A program made the translations under genes and the position numbers. DNA of 41,506 bases from Clostridium sp. (GTDB lineage: Bacteria > Bacillota > Clostridia > Clostridiales > Clostridiaceae), in NCBI GenBank assembly GCA_018372555.1, contig JAHAIU010000004.1:1-41506 (forward strand). Reading direction: 5' to 3'. The notes beneath the pieces were generated by a model. It was not told the DNA's origin and searched no databases. It worked only from the letters and a program-made list of their open reading frames with translations. Shown here piece by piece: positions 32,108 through 40,846 of the stretch (position 1 is its first letter; every line of letters begins with the position of its first letter).

Positions 32108-32160
32108 ATTAACTGTTAATTATTAATTGCTAATTGTTAATTGTCTATTGTCTATTGTCT
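32108..32160. repeat. AATTAACAATT-type dispersed repeat, copy 1 (inverted)
   Basis: Runs of TTAACTGTTAATTATTAATT and TAATTGTTAATTGTC-type units end exactly at the DUF350 stop codon. It is related in inverse orientation to copies near 34604 and 35716. Confidence 0.5.
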
Positions 32161-32161
32161 T

Positions 32162-32377
32162 CTACTTTACTACTTGTGCTACTATTATGGCAATACCTAT
32201 CAATGCACCTGCTAAGAATACAGCAACTGCCATATTACCTTTTTCAAGCTCTTTATTAAAATCAGCAGGTATTATTGCATCAAAAACCTTATAGCCAACT
32301 ACTAATATTAAGATTCCAAAGGCACCAAATAACAAGCTTAATCCTAAGTTTAAAAGTGTATTTAAAAACATTTCCAA
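32162..32377 (-). CDS. DUF350 (YjfL-family) small membrane protein
   Basis: 71 residues with two membrane helices (about 8-32 and 48-70) and the conserved charged linker FNKELEKGNMAVAVFLAG between them, diagnostic for DUF350. Membranes are its site; the family function is unknown, though in some bacteria it is linked to stress and membrane genes. The ATG has a fair GGGGGAAT upstream. It is separated from the ComEA gene by about 80 bases and is probably its own unit. Confidence 0.85.
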   Translation of the reverse strand: MEMFLNTLLNLGLSLLFGAFGILILVVGYKVFDAIIPADFNKELEKGNMAVAVFLAGALIGIAIIVAQVVK

Positions 32378-32458
32378 AACCTATTCCCCCTATATATTGT
32401 ACTTTATTTAATTTTACCATAAACAGTATATTTGTAATATAAATTATTTGTAACTTTA

Positions 32459-33130
32459 TTATATTCCTACTTGATCTTTTATCTTTTCAAAGGTTTTACT
32501 TCCAATTCCATCTATATTCTTTAATTCTTCTATACTCTTAAAACCACCGTTCTTATCTCTATAGTCTATTATACTTTGAGCTTTAACATCTCCTACTCCT
32601 GTAATTTTTTTCAATTCTTCTAATGGAGCTGTATTAATATTTATTACGCTACTATTATTTGTAATACTAGCATTTTGGTTTATTACACTTCCCGATGATA
32701 TATCACTTTTATTAGGTATAACTATAAGCTGATTACCCCTAAGCTTTTCTGCTCTATTTATACCATCTGTATTAGCTTCACTAGTTAAACCTCCAGCTAA
32801 GTTAATTAAATCTCTTATTATACTTCCATCTTCAATTTCATATACATCTGGATTTTTTACCTCTCCCTTTATTTCAACTATAATTAAACTTTTCTTCTGG
32901 TTTTCTGTATCCAAATTTGTGCTAGAAACATTAACACTACTATTTACAGTTTCATTCTCACTTTCAGATTCAGCATATATATTATTCATATACTCATCCT
33001 TAAATACCTTGGACTTATTTTTATAATATAAAAATAATGAAGATGCTAAAAACACTACCCCTAAGACAAATATAGCTATAATTCTAGCATTTAACCTCTT
33101 TTTTATCTCCTCTTTTATTTGCTCTAACAT
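32459..33130 (-). CDS. comEA: ComEA-type DNA-binding competence protein
   Basis: 223 residues. One N-terminal membrane helix (about 14-34) is followed by a Ser/Asn linker. An SLBB-type domain spans about 78-140 (IVEIKGEVKNPDVYEIEDGS, LINLAGGLTSEAN). Two helix-hairpin-helix motifs end the protein (ININTAPLEELKKITGVGDV, SIEELKNIDGIGSKTFEKIK). It binds incoming DNA outside the membrane in natural transformation. No ComEC or ComFA gene is in view, so competence itself is not shown. GGAGG precedes the chosen ATG; four upstream in-frame codons were dropped. Confidence 0.88.
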   Translation of the reverse strand: MLEQIKEEIKKRLNARIIAIFVLGVVFLASSLFLYYKNKSKVFKDEYMNNIYAESESENETVNSSVNVSSTNLDTENQKKSLIIVEIKGEVKNPDVYEIEDGSIIRDLINLAGGLTSEANTDGINRAEKLRGNQLIVIPNKSDISSGSVINQNASITNNSSVININTAPLEELKKITGVGDVKAQSIIDYRDKNGGFKSIEELKNIDGIGSKTFEKIKDQVGI

Positions 33131-33283
33131 AGTGACCTCCAAAATAACGCTTTTTTATAATTATTACCTAATTTTTAACTTTTTAATTATTTTTTTATTA
33201 AATATTTCTAAAATATAGAATCATTCTGATATTTCTGTTAAAATAACTTTGTCTATAATAAGTTTAATGTGGGAGAAATTTGT

Positions 33284-34570
33284 ATGAAAAAGTTTATTAA
33301 GAATTTGCTTTTATCTACTTTTTTATTTAGTAGTATATTTTTTACTATAAATACTATAGAAGCTAAAGCAACTGATTTACCTCCAGTTTATTCTGAAGGC
33401 GCAATATTGATTGATGGAAGAACAGGAAAGGTATTATTTTCCAAAAATGAACATACTCAATTTGAGCCTGCATCTACAACTAAGGTAATGACAGCGTTAA
33501 TAGTCCTTGAACATACTAATTTAGAAGATAAGGTAACAATAGGAGAAAAGCCCCCCCTTGTAGATGGATCTGCTATTGGTATTAGAGAAGGGGAAGTTTA
33601 TACAGTAGAGGAGCTTATGCTAGGTTTATTGCTTGAATCAGGAAATGACTGTGCTGAAGCCCTAGCTGAATACGTTGCAGGATCAAATGAAGACTTTGCA
33701 AAATTAATGAATGCTAAAGCAAAAGAATTAGGTGCTTTAAATACTACATTTAAAAATCCAAGTGGATTACATGAGGATGGTCATTTAACTACAGCTTATG
33801 ACTTAGCTCTTATAATGAAAGAGGCTGCTCATAATGAAGATTTTGTAAGAATAGCTCAAACAGAATCTTATAAATATGTAAATCAACCATTTTCTGATGG
33901 TAGTGAAAAATGGGCAACTAATAGAAATCAACTATTTAATGAGTATAGTCCTTATTTTTATGATAAAACTTATTGTGGTAAAAATGGATACACTCCAGAA
34001 GCTAACCACTCTTACACTGCTGCTGCAACAAAGGGTGATGATATGCTAATAGCTGCATTTTTAGATGCTACAGATAAGGATAACTTCTATACTAATGTAG
34101 GTCCGTTATTTAATTACGGATTTGATAACTTTGAGACCTTAAAGCTAATAAGTTCAGGAGATACCTTATATACATATAAAATTAACGACGATGTATATAT
34201 ACCACTAATTGCTAAAAATGATTTTTATTATACAAAATCTAAAAGTGAAGCAGAACCTAATCTATCTTTAGATTATGAGAAAACTGATATAAGTAGACAA
34301 AATATCAAGACTGGTGATATTATATATAAAGCTAAGGTTAACGTAAATGGTGAAACTGTTTCAAGCATGGATTTAATAAGTGCTGTAGATAGAGAATATA
34401 GTACTGCAGATAAGATTAAAGATGGTTTTCATGACTTTCTTGAAAATCCTATGAATATTATGCTAGCTATATTAGGGGTAGTAATACTATACATAATTAT
34501 TAGAATGTTTATTATATCTAGACGAAGAAAAAATATTAAAAGAAAAAAAGACAAACTATTCAGCAGATAA
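33284..34570 (+). CDS. D-alanyl-D-alanine carboxypeptidase, PBP5/DacF family
   Basis: 428 residues. The signal peptide ends near IEAKA (about residue 29). The serine-peptidase S11 domain has SxxK (Ser64-Thr-Thr-Lys67) and SGN (Ser119-Gly-Asn121). The third motif, usually KTG, reads Lys233-Asn-Gly235 (CGKNGYTPEANHSYTA). A C-terminal membrane helix (about 390-410) anchors the enzyme outside the cell. It trims D-Ala from peptidoglycan stem peptides and so influences cross-linking. An upstream GTG gives 5 more residues but the ATG has GGGAG 8 bases before it. Single-gene unit. Confidence 0.9.
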   Translation: MKKFIKNLLLSTFLFSSIFFTINTIEAKATDLPPVYSEGAILIDGRTGKVLFSKNEHTQFEPASTTKVMTALIVLEHTNLEDKVTIGEKPPLVDGSAIGIREGEVYTVEELMLGLLLESGNDCAEALAEYVAGSNEDFAKLMNAKAKELGALNTTFKNPSGLHEDGHLTTAYDLALIMKEAAHNEDFVRIAQTESYKYVNQPFSDGSEKWATNRNQLFNEYSPYFYDKTYCGKNGYTPEANHSYTAAATKGDDMLIAAFLDATDKDNFYTNVGPLFNYGFDNFETLKLISSGDTLYTYKINDDVYIPLIAKNDFYYTKSKSEAEPNLSLDYEKTDISRQNIKTGDIIYKAKVNVNGETVSSMDLISAVDREYSTADKIKDGFHDFLENPMNIMLAILGVVILYIIIRMFIISRRRKNIKRKKDKLFSR

Positions 34571-34573
34571 ATA

Positions 34574-34600
34574 AAAAGGGTTGCTAAAGCAACCCTTTTT
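34574..34600 (+). terminator. Terminator of the carboxypeptidase gene
   Basis: AAAAGGGTTGC/GCAACCCTTTT, an 11-bp stem with a TAAA loop followed by a T tract. Confidence 0.9.
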
Positions 34601-34603
34601 TTC

Positions 34604-34663
34604 AATTAACAATTGAAAATTAACAGTTAACAATTTAGGAAGTAATTCCTCCGGAATTACCAA
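34604..34663. repeat. AATTAACAATT-type dispersed repeat, copy 2
   Basis: A run of AATTAACAATT-like units ends in the palindrome GTAATTCC-TCC-GGAATTAC. The next 130 bases hold the related pattern ATTCTAAATTCTAAATTATC. No gene lies in this converging gap of about 220 bases. Confidence 0.55.
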
Positions 34664-34794
34664 AAATATATTTTTTCAAGAGCTTCTATAAAATTTTATC
34701 CTAAATTCCTCATTTTTAACTTTTCATTACTAAATTCTAAATTCTAAATTATCCATTATTCATTTCTTAATTATTTCATTTTTTCATTTCTTCA

Positions 34795-35697
34795 TTATTC
34801 TATCCTGATTGTTTCAATTAGAACTCTTATGTCTTTTGGTAAATTAGCTCTTAAGCTTAATTCTTCCTTAGTTCTAGGGGATTTAAAATCTAGACCATAT
34901 GCATGAAGTGCTTGCCTTTTCATAATTTCTGAATCCTCCTCGAAGCCATATAAGGTATCACCCCAAATTGGATGTCCTTGCGAACTTAAGTGAACTCTTA
35001 TTTGATGCGTTCTACCAGTTTCTAGTAAGCATTCCACTAAATCAGAATCTTTAAATCTTTCAACCACCTTATAGTGAGTTATACTTCTTTGCCCTCTTTC
35101 ATCTATTACCCTTCTAATAGTACCTTCTTCTTCTGGTCTATATATAGGTAAATCTATTGTTCCTTCAGTATCCTTCATATGTCCATGAACTACTGCAAGA
35201 TATCTTTTTTCAATTTTATTTTCACTCATATCCTTAGAAAGCTCCATATGAGCATATTGATTTTTACCTATTATTATAAGTCCTGAAGTATCCATATCTA
35301 ATCTACTTACAAGTCTTACTATACATTTTTGATTGCTTTCTTTAAAATAATACATTAGTGCATTAGCTAAAGTTCCACTTTGGTGCCTCTTTGTTGGATG
35401 AACTACCATATTAGGACTTTTATTTACAACTATAATATCCTCATCTTCATAAACTATATCTATAGGAATATTTTCAGGATCAATATTTTGACTTTCTTCC
35501 TTCATTAAGTCTATTAAAATATTTTCTTCTCCCTTTAATATGTAATTCATTTTAACTGCCTTATTATTAACATAAATTCTTTTGTCTATAGATGCACTTC
35601 TTATTAATCTAGACGATAACCCAAGATCTTCTTTTAAATATTCTCTTATTTTTCTACCTTCATATTCCTTTGGAACTACCTTTTTAATATGACTCAT
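34795..35697 (-). CDS. RluA-family pseudouridine synthase (RluD-like)
   Basis: 300 residues. An N-terminal S4 RNA-binding domain (about 12-65; KIREYLKEDLGLSSRLIRSA) is followed by the synthase domain. The catalytic Asp lies in VSRLDMDTSGL, and VHLSSQGHPIWGDTLYG and RTHQIRVHL are also present. The canonical HRLD is SRLD here, common in this branch. It isomerises uridines in large-subunit rRNA or tRNA; the site is unknown. GGTGGAG precedes the chosen ATG rather than the upstream in-frame start 7 codons earlier. A dispersed repeat lies directly upstream, in its promoter region. Confidence 0.9.
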   Translation of the reverse strand: MSHIKKVVPKEYEGRKIREYLKEDLGLSSRLIRSASIDKRIYVNNKAVKMNYILKGEENILIDLMKEESQNIDPENIPIDIVYEDEDIIVVNKSPNMVVHPTKRHQSGTLANALMYYFKESNQKCIVRLVSRLDMDTSGLIIIGKNQYAHMELSKDMSENKIEKRYLAVVHGHMKDTEGTIDLPIYRPEEEGTIRRVIDERGQRSITHYKVVERFKDSDLVECLLETGRTHQIRVHLSSQGHPIWGDTLYGFEEDSEIMKRQALHAYGLDFKSPRTKEELSLRANLPKDIRVLIETIRIE

Positions 35698-35715
35698 CTG
35701 TACTCCACCTTTTTT

Positions 35716-35773
35716 CAATTAACAGTTATCAATTAATAATTAACAATTACGAGCGTAATTTGTTCCAAATTAC
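35716..35773. repeat. AATTAACAATT-type dispersed repeat, copy 3
   Basis: AATTAACAGTTATCAATTAA-type units are followed by the palindrome GTAATTTG-TTC-CAAATTAC. This is the same order of parts as the copy near 34604. It lies immediately upstream of the pseudouridine synthase ribosome binding site. Confidence 0.55.
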
Positions 35774-35868
35774 TTTGTTTTTATACTTTTTCTATTATCA
35801 ATGTTTCAATAAATAATCTACATATATAGCCTTATTATTATATCTATAAAATAATTCTTCTATTAGAA

Positions 35869-35932
35869 AAGGTGAAATATAGTTAATTAATCTTAATATA
35901 TTAAAATTAACTAAGCTTCAATATTTCACCTT
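35869..35932 (-). terminator. Two-tier hairpin after the LCP gene
   Basis: Outer arms AAGGTGAAATAT/ATATTTCACCTT (12 bp, perfect) enclose inner arms AGTTAATT/AATTAACT (8 bp). The minus-strand tail is TTTTCTAATAG. It probably terminates the obg-yhbY-nadD-yqeK-LCP operon 6 bases after the last stop codon. Its two-tier layout resembles the palindrome near 31919. Confidence 0.7.
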
Positions 35933-35937
35933 AACCT

Positions 35938-37290
35938 TTAATTAAATAAATTGTAATCTTCACCTAATAGTATTACTATATCGTAATCCTTATATTCAGA
36001 TTTACTTATCTTCTCAACTTTTTCTATGTCTATATCTGCCTTTAATAAATCCTTTAAGTCTTTATTATTAGTTTGAATAACACTCTTATTTACAGCCTCA
36101 TTAGCATTTCCAACTTCAACATTTTCATATCCTCTTGCTATTAGCTTATCTCTTGCAGTTGAAGCTAATCCAGATATATTAGTTCCATTTAAAACTATAA
36201 CTTTAAGATCTTCCCTCTTTATAGTAGTTATATTACTAGCACTTGATGGATTCTCTGAACTTAATGAATTTATTAAGTCCGTATTGTACTCTTTATCAGC
36301 AACTATAAATGATTCTCCATATATATATTGAGGTTCTCCTTGAAGAGTTGTCATTATTATATCACTAGGTTTTAGTCTCATTATTTTCATTCCAAGTGAA
36401 ACTAATTCTTTAGCTGGCATATTTGTTTCAACATTTTCACTTATAGCATTTAATATCTTTGGAGCTTTAAATACTATAGATGGACTCATTACCTTCTCTA
36501 ATAATTTACTTATAAATAATTGTTGGTTCTTAATTCTATCTAAATCTCCATTAGCTAATCCTGTTCCATCATTATTCTGTCTCCATCTGAAGAATTCCTC
36601 AGCTTTTTTACCATCTAAAAGCACTGTTTCTCCAGCCTTAAAGTTAATATGAAGATCTTGAGCATCATCATCATAAAACATATCTTGCTCAATAGTCATT
36701 TCTACCCCACCAATGGCATCAACAACACTTCTAAAAGCATTATAGTCAATTTCAACTATATAATTTATATTAATATCTAAAAGCGACTCAACATGTGTTA
36801 TAACTTCTTCTTCACCACCTAAAACATAGGCAGAATTTATCTTCCAATATTTTTTATATTCACCAGTATCTAAATAAGCATCTACTTCAATTAAAGTATC
36901 TCTAGGTATAGATACTATATGAGCTTTTTTAGTATTAGGGTTATAATTAAAAACCATTATACTATCGCTTCTTCTAATCCCCTTATTACCTTGAATATCA
37001 ACATCTCCTATATCCATTCCTAAAACCAATACATTAATTGAATCATTTTTAGATGCTGGTGGTATTCCAGTTCCTAAATTATTAGTTTTAAGACCAGATA
37101 TAAAACTATATGCATAAAATAATCCACCAAAAATTAAAGCTATAAAGATTGTAATAATTGAAACCACAATTCTTTTTCTTCTTCTTTTCTTTTTTCTAGC
37201 TTCTATTGCTCTTCTTCTTTTTATCTGTTCTTCCCTAGTAAGTCTTCTTCTACCCTTGTTGTCATTAACTTCCCTACTACTACCCATCAT
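35938..37290 (-). CDS. LytR-CpsA-Psr (LCP) family cell-wall glycopolymer ligase
   Basis: 450 residues. A very basic cytoplasmic start (KRRRAIEARKKKRRRKR) is followed by a membrane helix (about 43-66). The LCP catalytic domain (about 85-310) shows DSIMVFNYNP, IPRDTLIEV, KINSAYVLGG and EFFRWR with Arg residues of the active site. A C-terminal LytR_C domain (about 355-440) starts at KVIVLNGTNISGLASTARDK. LCP proteins attach teichoic acids or other glycopolymers to peptidoglycan. Two adjacent ATGs follow AAAGGA; the first is kept. It lies 17 bases after the yqeK stop. Confidence 0.92.
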   Translation of the reverse strand: MMGSSREVNDNKGRRRLTREEQIKRRRAIEARKKKRRRKRIVVSIITIFIALIFGGLFYAYSFISGLKTNNLGTGIPPASKNDSINVLVLGMDIGDVDIQGNKGIRRSDSIMVFNYNPNTKKAHIVSIPRDTLIEVDAYLDTGEYKKYWKINSAYVLGGEEEVITHVESLLDININYIVEIDYNAFRSVVDAIGGVEMTIEQDMFYDDDAQDLHINFKAGETVLLDGKKAEEFFRWRQNNDGTGLANGDLDRIKNQQLFISKLLEKVMSPSIVFKAPKILNAISENVETNMPAKELVSLGMKIMRLKPSDIIMTTLQGEPQYIYGESFIVADKEYNTDLINSLSSENPSSASNITTIKREDLKVIVLNGTNISGLASTARDKLIARGYENVEVGNANEAVNKSVIQTNNKDLKDLLKADIDIEKVEKISKSEYKDYDIVILLGEDYNLFN

Positions 37291-37307
37291 TTTATTCCTT
37301 TCTGACT

Positions 37308-37874
37308 TTATTCCTTTAGTAATAAGTAATTTCTTGCTTTTATACTATTTATATCAATAGGAATTCCTTTATTTAATAAGTACTTCATAGTATGAGTTAA
37401 GCCTTGAATAACTCCATTATTTAAGTCTTTAAAGGCCTCTCGTCTTAGTAAGTCTACCCCAGGAAAGTTTCTGTTTGGTTCAATCATATCAGCTATATAA
37501 ATTACTTTATCTAGCTTACTCATATTTTCTTTCCCTGTTGTATGCCATCTCATTGCACTTAATATTTCTTCATCATCTATTCCAAATACTTCTTTAGCTA
37601 CAATTGGCGATACTATACTGTGCCATAACTCTTGATTTGCTTCTTCATCATAAGTTAAATTTATATTATTTTTCTTCATTATATCTTGTAGTTCATATAT
37701 AGTCCTATTTTTGGCTATATCATGAGAAAGTGCAGCAATTTCTGCCTTTTTTTCATCTACCCCATATGCTCTTGCAAGTCTAATAGCTGTATCTACTACA
37801 CCAAGAGTATGGATATACCTATTCTCAATTAAGTTATCTTTAAGGTAGATTTTCATTTCTTCAATACTAAGCAT
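37308..37874 (-). CDS. yqeK: YqeK, HD-domain Ap4A hydrolase
   Basis: 188 residues with HD-domain metal ligands: IHTLGVVDTAIRLA, SHDIAKNR (His-Asp), ELWHSIVSP and RWHTTG. YqeK enzymes split diadenosine tetraphosphate symmetrically to ADP. The order obg, yhbY, nadD, yqeK is conserved in Firmicutes. It starts 24 bases after nadD ends, with GGAGAG before the ATG. Confidence 0.92.
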   Translation of the reverse strand: MLSIEEMKIYLKDNLIENRYIHTLGVVDTAIRLARAYGVDEKKAEIAALSHDIAKNRTIYELQDIMKKNNINLTYDEEANQELWHSIVSPIVAKEVFGIDDEEILSAMRWHTTGKENMSKLDKVIYIADMIEPNRNFPGVDLLRREAFKDLNNGVIQGLTHTMKYLLNKGIPIDINSIKARNYLLLKE

Positions 37875-37898
37875 AATTCTCTCCTTAAATATTACTTT

Positions 37899-38516
37899 TT
37901 AATTTTTTATCACCTTATTACAATAATTATATAAATTATTTGTAATAATATACTCTAAAACTTCCCTAGGCATAAAAAAGTCAATTCTTTTGCCTTCTTT
38001 AATTCTATTTCTAATAATAGATGAGGAAATTTCTAAATCTATTATATCTAAAAAAGTAATATTTGTGTTAAACTTTTGCTGGATTTTCTCTTTTTGAATT
38101 CTTAAATTTTTCTTACTGTAACCTGCTCTATTGAAAACTACAAAATTACAAAGCTTAAATATTTTCTCAGGATATTTCCATTTTTCAATATCCATAAGAC
38201 AATCAGCTCCTGTAATAAAATATAATTCATTATCATCGTTCTTGAAATGTTCTAAGGTTTCAAAAGTATAACTTAAGCCTTTTTTTTCAATTTCATAATC
38301 ACTTATTTCAAAATCCTCATAATTTTTTATAGCTTCATATACCATATTATACCTTAAGGAAGCCTCTAATATCTCCATATCCTTCTTATGGGGTGGGCTT
38401 CCTGTTGGTATAAATATTATCTTATCTAAATTTAATTGGTACTTAGCTTCATAAGCTATATATAGATGAGCTAAGTGAATAGGATTAAAGGTTCCTCCTA
38501 TTATTCCAATCTTCAT
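37899..38516 (-). CDS. nadD: Nicotinate-nucleotide adenylyltransferase
   Basis: 205 residues. The nucleotidyltransferase motif GGTFNPIHLAHL (GxFxPxHxGH type) is at the N terminus. FITGADCLMDIEKWKYPEKI and ISSSIIRNRIKEGK (the ISST-x-IR motif) follow. It forms deamido-NAD from nicotinate mononucleotide and ATP. It begins 6 bases after the yhbY stop codon and is followed by yqeK. Confidence 0.95.
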   Translation of the reverse strand: MKIGIIGGTFNPIHLAHLYIAYEAKYQLNLDKIIFIPTGSPPHKKDMEILEASLRYNMVYEAIKNYEDFEISDYEIEKKGLSYTFETLEHFKNDDNELYFITGADCLMDIEKWKYPEKIFKLCNFVVFNRAGYSKKNLRIQKEKIQQKFNTNITFLDIIDLEISSSIIRNRIKEGKRIDFFMPREVLEYIITNNLYNYCNKVIKN

Positions 38517-38522
38517 ATTAAT

Positions 38523-38819
38523 CTACCTTGGTAATTCTATCTTAGGCTTTTTTGAGGATTTCTTGTATAAAACTATTTTACTTCCTATAGCTTGAATTCC
38601 TTCACAACCTATCTTTTCACAGATAGAATTAGAAGCTTCTCTAGCCATTAATCCACTATTTTCTAGAACCTTAACCTTAATTAATTCTCTAGCTTCTAAT
38701 GCTTCTTCTAATTGTTTTAAAAAAGCTTCTTCTTCTATACCATTTTTACCTATTTGAAATATTGGGTCCATATTATTTGCAAGGCTTCTTAAATAAGCTC
38801 TTTGTTTTCCTGTTATCAT
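38523..38819 (-). CDS. yhbY: YhbY RNA-binding protein (CRM domain)
   Basis: 98 residues. The CRM fold is seen in LTGKQ-like ITGKQRAYLRSLANNMDPIF QIGKNG at the start and KVLENSGLMAREASN and IGSKIVLYKKS later, including GxxG (KNGI) loop residues. Associated with ribosome assembly. It sits 18 bases after obg, with GGAGG before the ATG. Confidence 0.93.
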   Translation of the reverse strand: MITGKQRAYLRSLANNMDPIFQIGKNGIEEEAFLKQLEEALEARELIKVKVLENSGLMAREASNSICEKIGCEGIQAIGSKIVLYKKSSKKPKIELPR

Positions 38820-38837
38820 GTTACTTCCTCCTAAAAA

Positions 38838-40127
38838 TTATAAAATATACTCAAATTCAAAATCATTAAGTCTAACTACATCTCCATCTTCGATGCCCAT
38901 TTCTCTAAGCTCATCAAATATACCCTTGTTTCTTAAAACTTTATGGAAGTATTTTAATGAATGAGCATCATGAATATTTACAGCATTAAGTAATCTATCA
39001 ACAAAAGAACCTTCAATTACATAAACCTTATTATCATCTTCTCCGTCCTCAACATTGATTTCGTAAGTAAATCTCTTTTCTTCTGGTATAAATCTTTCTT
39101 CATCGCTTATTTCTAAATCCTTAATTGGAATTTCAGTAAGCATTCTACCAGCTTCCTTAATAATTTCTTCTACTCCAAGCTTTGTTGCAGCTGACATCTT
39201 ATATACCATGTTAAAGCCTAATTCATTTACTTTCTTCTTGAAATCTTCATAAACTTCTTCATCATAAAGCATATCTGCCTTATTAGCCACTACTATTTGT
39301 GGTCTATCCCATAGCTTAACTGAATATTTCTTAAGTTCTTCATTTATCTTTACGAAATCATCAAATGGATCTCTTCCTTCAATTCCTGAAATATCTACAA
39401 CATGTATTAATAATCTAGTTCTTTCTATATGTCTTAAGAACTCTAATCCAAGTCCAACACCTTCAGCTGCTCCTTCAATAATTCCTGGAATATCAGCCAT
39501 AACAAAGGCATTCATTCCTTCAGCTTTAACAACTCCTAAGTTTGGCTTTAAAGTTGTAAAGTGATAGTTAGCAATCTTTGGCTTAGCTGCAGTTACTGTA
39601 GATAAGAAAGTTGACTTTCCTACATTAGGGAATCCTACAAGACCTACGTCTGCAAGTAACTTAAGCTCTAATGTAAGCCATCTTTCTTCTCCTGGCATAC
39701 CAGGCTCTGCAAAGTTAGGTGCTTGCCTAGTAGGTGTACAGAACTTACAATTTCCTTTTCCACCTTTTCCACCAGTTGCAATAACGAAAACATCATCTTT
39801 ATGAGAAAGATCAGCAATAATCTTATTGCTTTCAAAATCTCTAACTATAGTTCCCATTGGAACTTTAATATGTAAATCATCTCCGTCTTTACCATAACAC
39901 TTAGAGCCTTCACCTTTTCCACCAGCTTCAGCTACAAATTTCTTTTTATATTTAAAGTCTAAAAGTGTAGTAAGACCTGGATCTACTTCAAAAATTACAC
40001 TTCCACCTTTTCCGCCATCTCCACCATCTGGTCCTCCTAGAGGTACATATTTTTCTCTTCTAAAGGAAACACATCCATTTCCACCGTCACCAGATTTAAC
40101 AAATATTTTTGACTTATCTATAAACAT
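38838..40127 (-). CDS. obg: Obg/CgtA GTPase
   Basis: 429 residues, three domains. The Gly-rich Obg fold covers residues 1-158 (GGDGGNGCVSFRREKYVPLG, GGKGGKGN). The G domain follows with G1 GFPNVGKST, switch/G3 ADIPGIIEGA and G4 NKAD. The OCT domain is at the C terminus (about 355-425). It links ribosome assembly to growth. It heads the obg-yhbY-nadD-yqeK-LCP gene row, with AGGTGA before the ATG. Confidence 0.96.
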   Translation of the reverse strand: MFIDKSKIFVKSGDGGNGCVSFRREKYVPLGGPDGGDGGKGGSVIFEVDPGLTTLLDFKYKKKFVAEAGGKGEGSKCYGKDGDDLHIKVPMGTIVRDFESNKIIADLSHKDDVFVIATGGKGGKGNCKFCTPTRQAPNFAEPGMPGEERWLTLELKLLADVGLVGFPNVGKSTFLSTVTAAKPKIANYHFTTLKPNLGVVKAEGMNAFVMADIPGIIEGAAEGVGLGLEFLRHIERTRLLIHVVDISGIEGRDPFDDFVKINEELKKYSVKLWDRPQIVVANKADMLYDEEVYEDFKKKVNELGFNMVYKMSAATKLGVEEIIKEAGRMLTEIPIKDLEISDEERFIPEEKRFTYEINVEDGEDDNKVYVIEGSFVDRLLNAVNIHDAHSLKYFHKVLRNKGIFDELREMGIEDGDVVRLNDFEFEYIL

Positions 40128-40417
40128 AAAATCACCTATCTTTCATAATTATTCTAACCTTATTTTCTATATTTCAACCCTCTTAAGTCTATTCTATGTT
40201 TCAATTATAATATACATTATTAGACTGTGGCATTATCAAATCAAATTAAAAATGAAGAATTCTGAAATAATTTTTACAGAATTTCTAAAATTATTTTTTC
40301 CAAACTCCCTCTAGAGCTTTTTCTTTAATTTTTTCATTATTCATTCTTAATTTTCCATTGTGCCCTAGCCTTCTTTAATAAATTATCTAAATTGAAAACA
40401 TATAGTCTTTAATTTTT

Positions 40418-40475
40418 AAATGAGCAATTGACAATGTATAATGGGCAAGGGTTATGCATTGTCAATTGCCCATTT
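40418..40475. repeat. Palindromic repeat between L27 and obg
   Basis: AAATGaGCAATTGACAATG and its complement (one mismatch in 19 bp) flank a 20-base centre. It looks like a compact palindromic intergenic element. Confidence 0.6.
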
Positions 40476-40509
40476 ACATATTAAACATAAATATTATTTT
40501 CATAAAATA

Positions 40510-40532
40510 AAGCACCCTAAACTAGGGTGCTT
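40510..40532 (-). terminator. Terminator of the L21-Prp-L27 operon
   Basis: AAGCACCCT/AGGGTGCTT, a 9-bp stem with a 5-nt loop and a T-rich minus-strand tail (TATTTTATG). It lies 14 bases after the L27 stop. Confidence 0.8.
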
Positions 40533-40545
40533 TATGAAAATACTA

Positions 40546-40845
40546 TTATTCTGCTATTTCTTCAAGATTTACTGGGTAAATGCTAACTTTTTTCTTATCT
40601 CTACCCATTCTTTCAAATCTAACAACTCCGTCTTCCTTAGCAAAAAGAGTGTCATCTCCACCCTTTCCAACATTAGTTCCAGGATGAATCTTAGTTCCTC
40701 TTTGTCTAACTAAAATGTTACCAGCTAAAACGAACTCCCCGTCAGCAGCTTTAACTCCTAATCTTTTAGATTCAGAATCTCTACCGTTCTTTGTGCTACC
40801 TGCTCCTTTTTTGTGAGCAAATAATTGAAGGTTCATTATCATCAT
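40546..40845 (-). CDS. rpmA: 50S ribosomal protein L27
   Basis: 99 residues as read from the first ATG; the conserved start MNLQLFAHKKGAGSTKNGRD begins at the third Met. GGAGG lies 9 bases before the first ATG, so both starts are possible. The N-terminal MNLQLFA is the Firmicutes extension that Prp removes before His, exposing the mature L27 tail that reaches the peptidyl-transferase centre. It starts 1 base after the prp stop codon. Confidence 0.95.
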   Translation of the reverse strand: MMIMNLQLFAHKKGAGSTKNGRDSESKRLGVKAADGEFVLAGNILVRQRGTKIHPGTNVGKGGDDTLFAKEDGVVRFERMGRDKKKVSIYPVNLEEIAE

Positions 40846-40846
40846 A

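Larger units (their letters stand above)
31735..32161. other. Intergenic region with terminator, palindrome and AT repeat
   Basis: About 430 bases with no gene. It holds a terminator for the DUF350 gene, a two-tier palindrome and a copy of the AATTAACAATT-rich dispersed repeat. Confidence 0.65.
40128..40545. other. Intergenic region between rpmA and obg
   Basis: About 420 bases without a gene. It holds the L27 terminator, the palindrome near 40418 and AT-rich sequence with ATTATTCATTCTTAATTTTCC-type units related to the other dispersed repeats. The obg promoter must lie here, but I cannot pick it with confidence. Confidence 0.6.
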
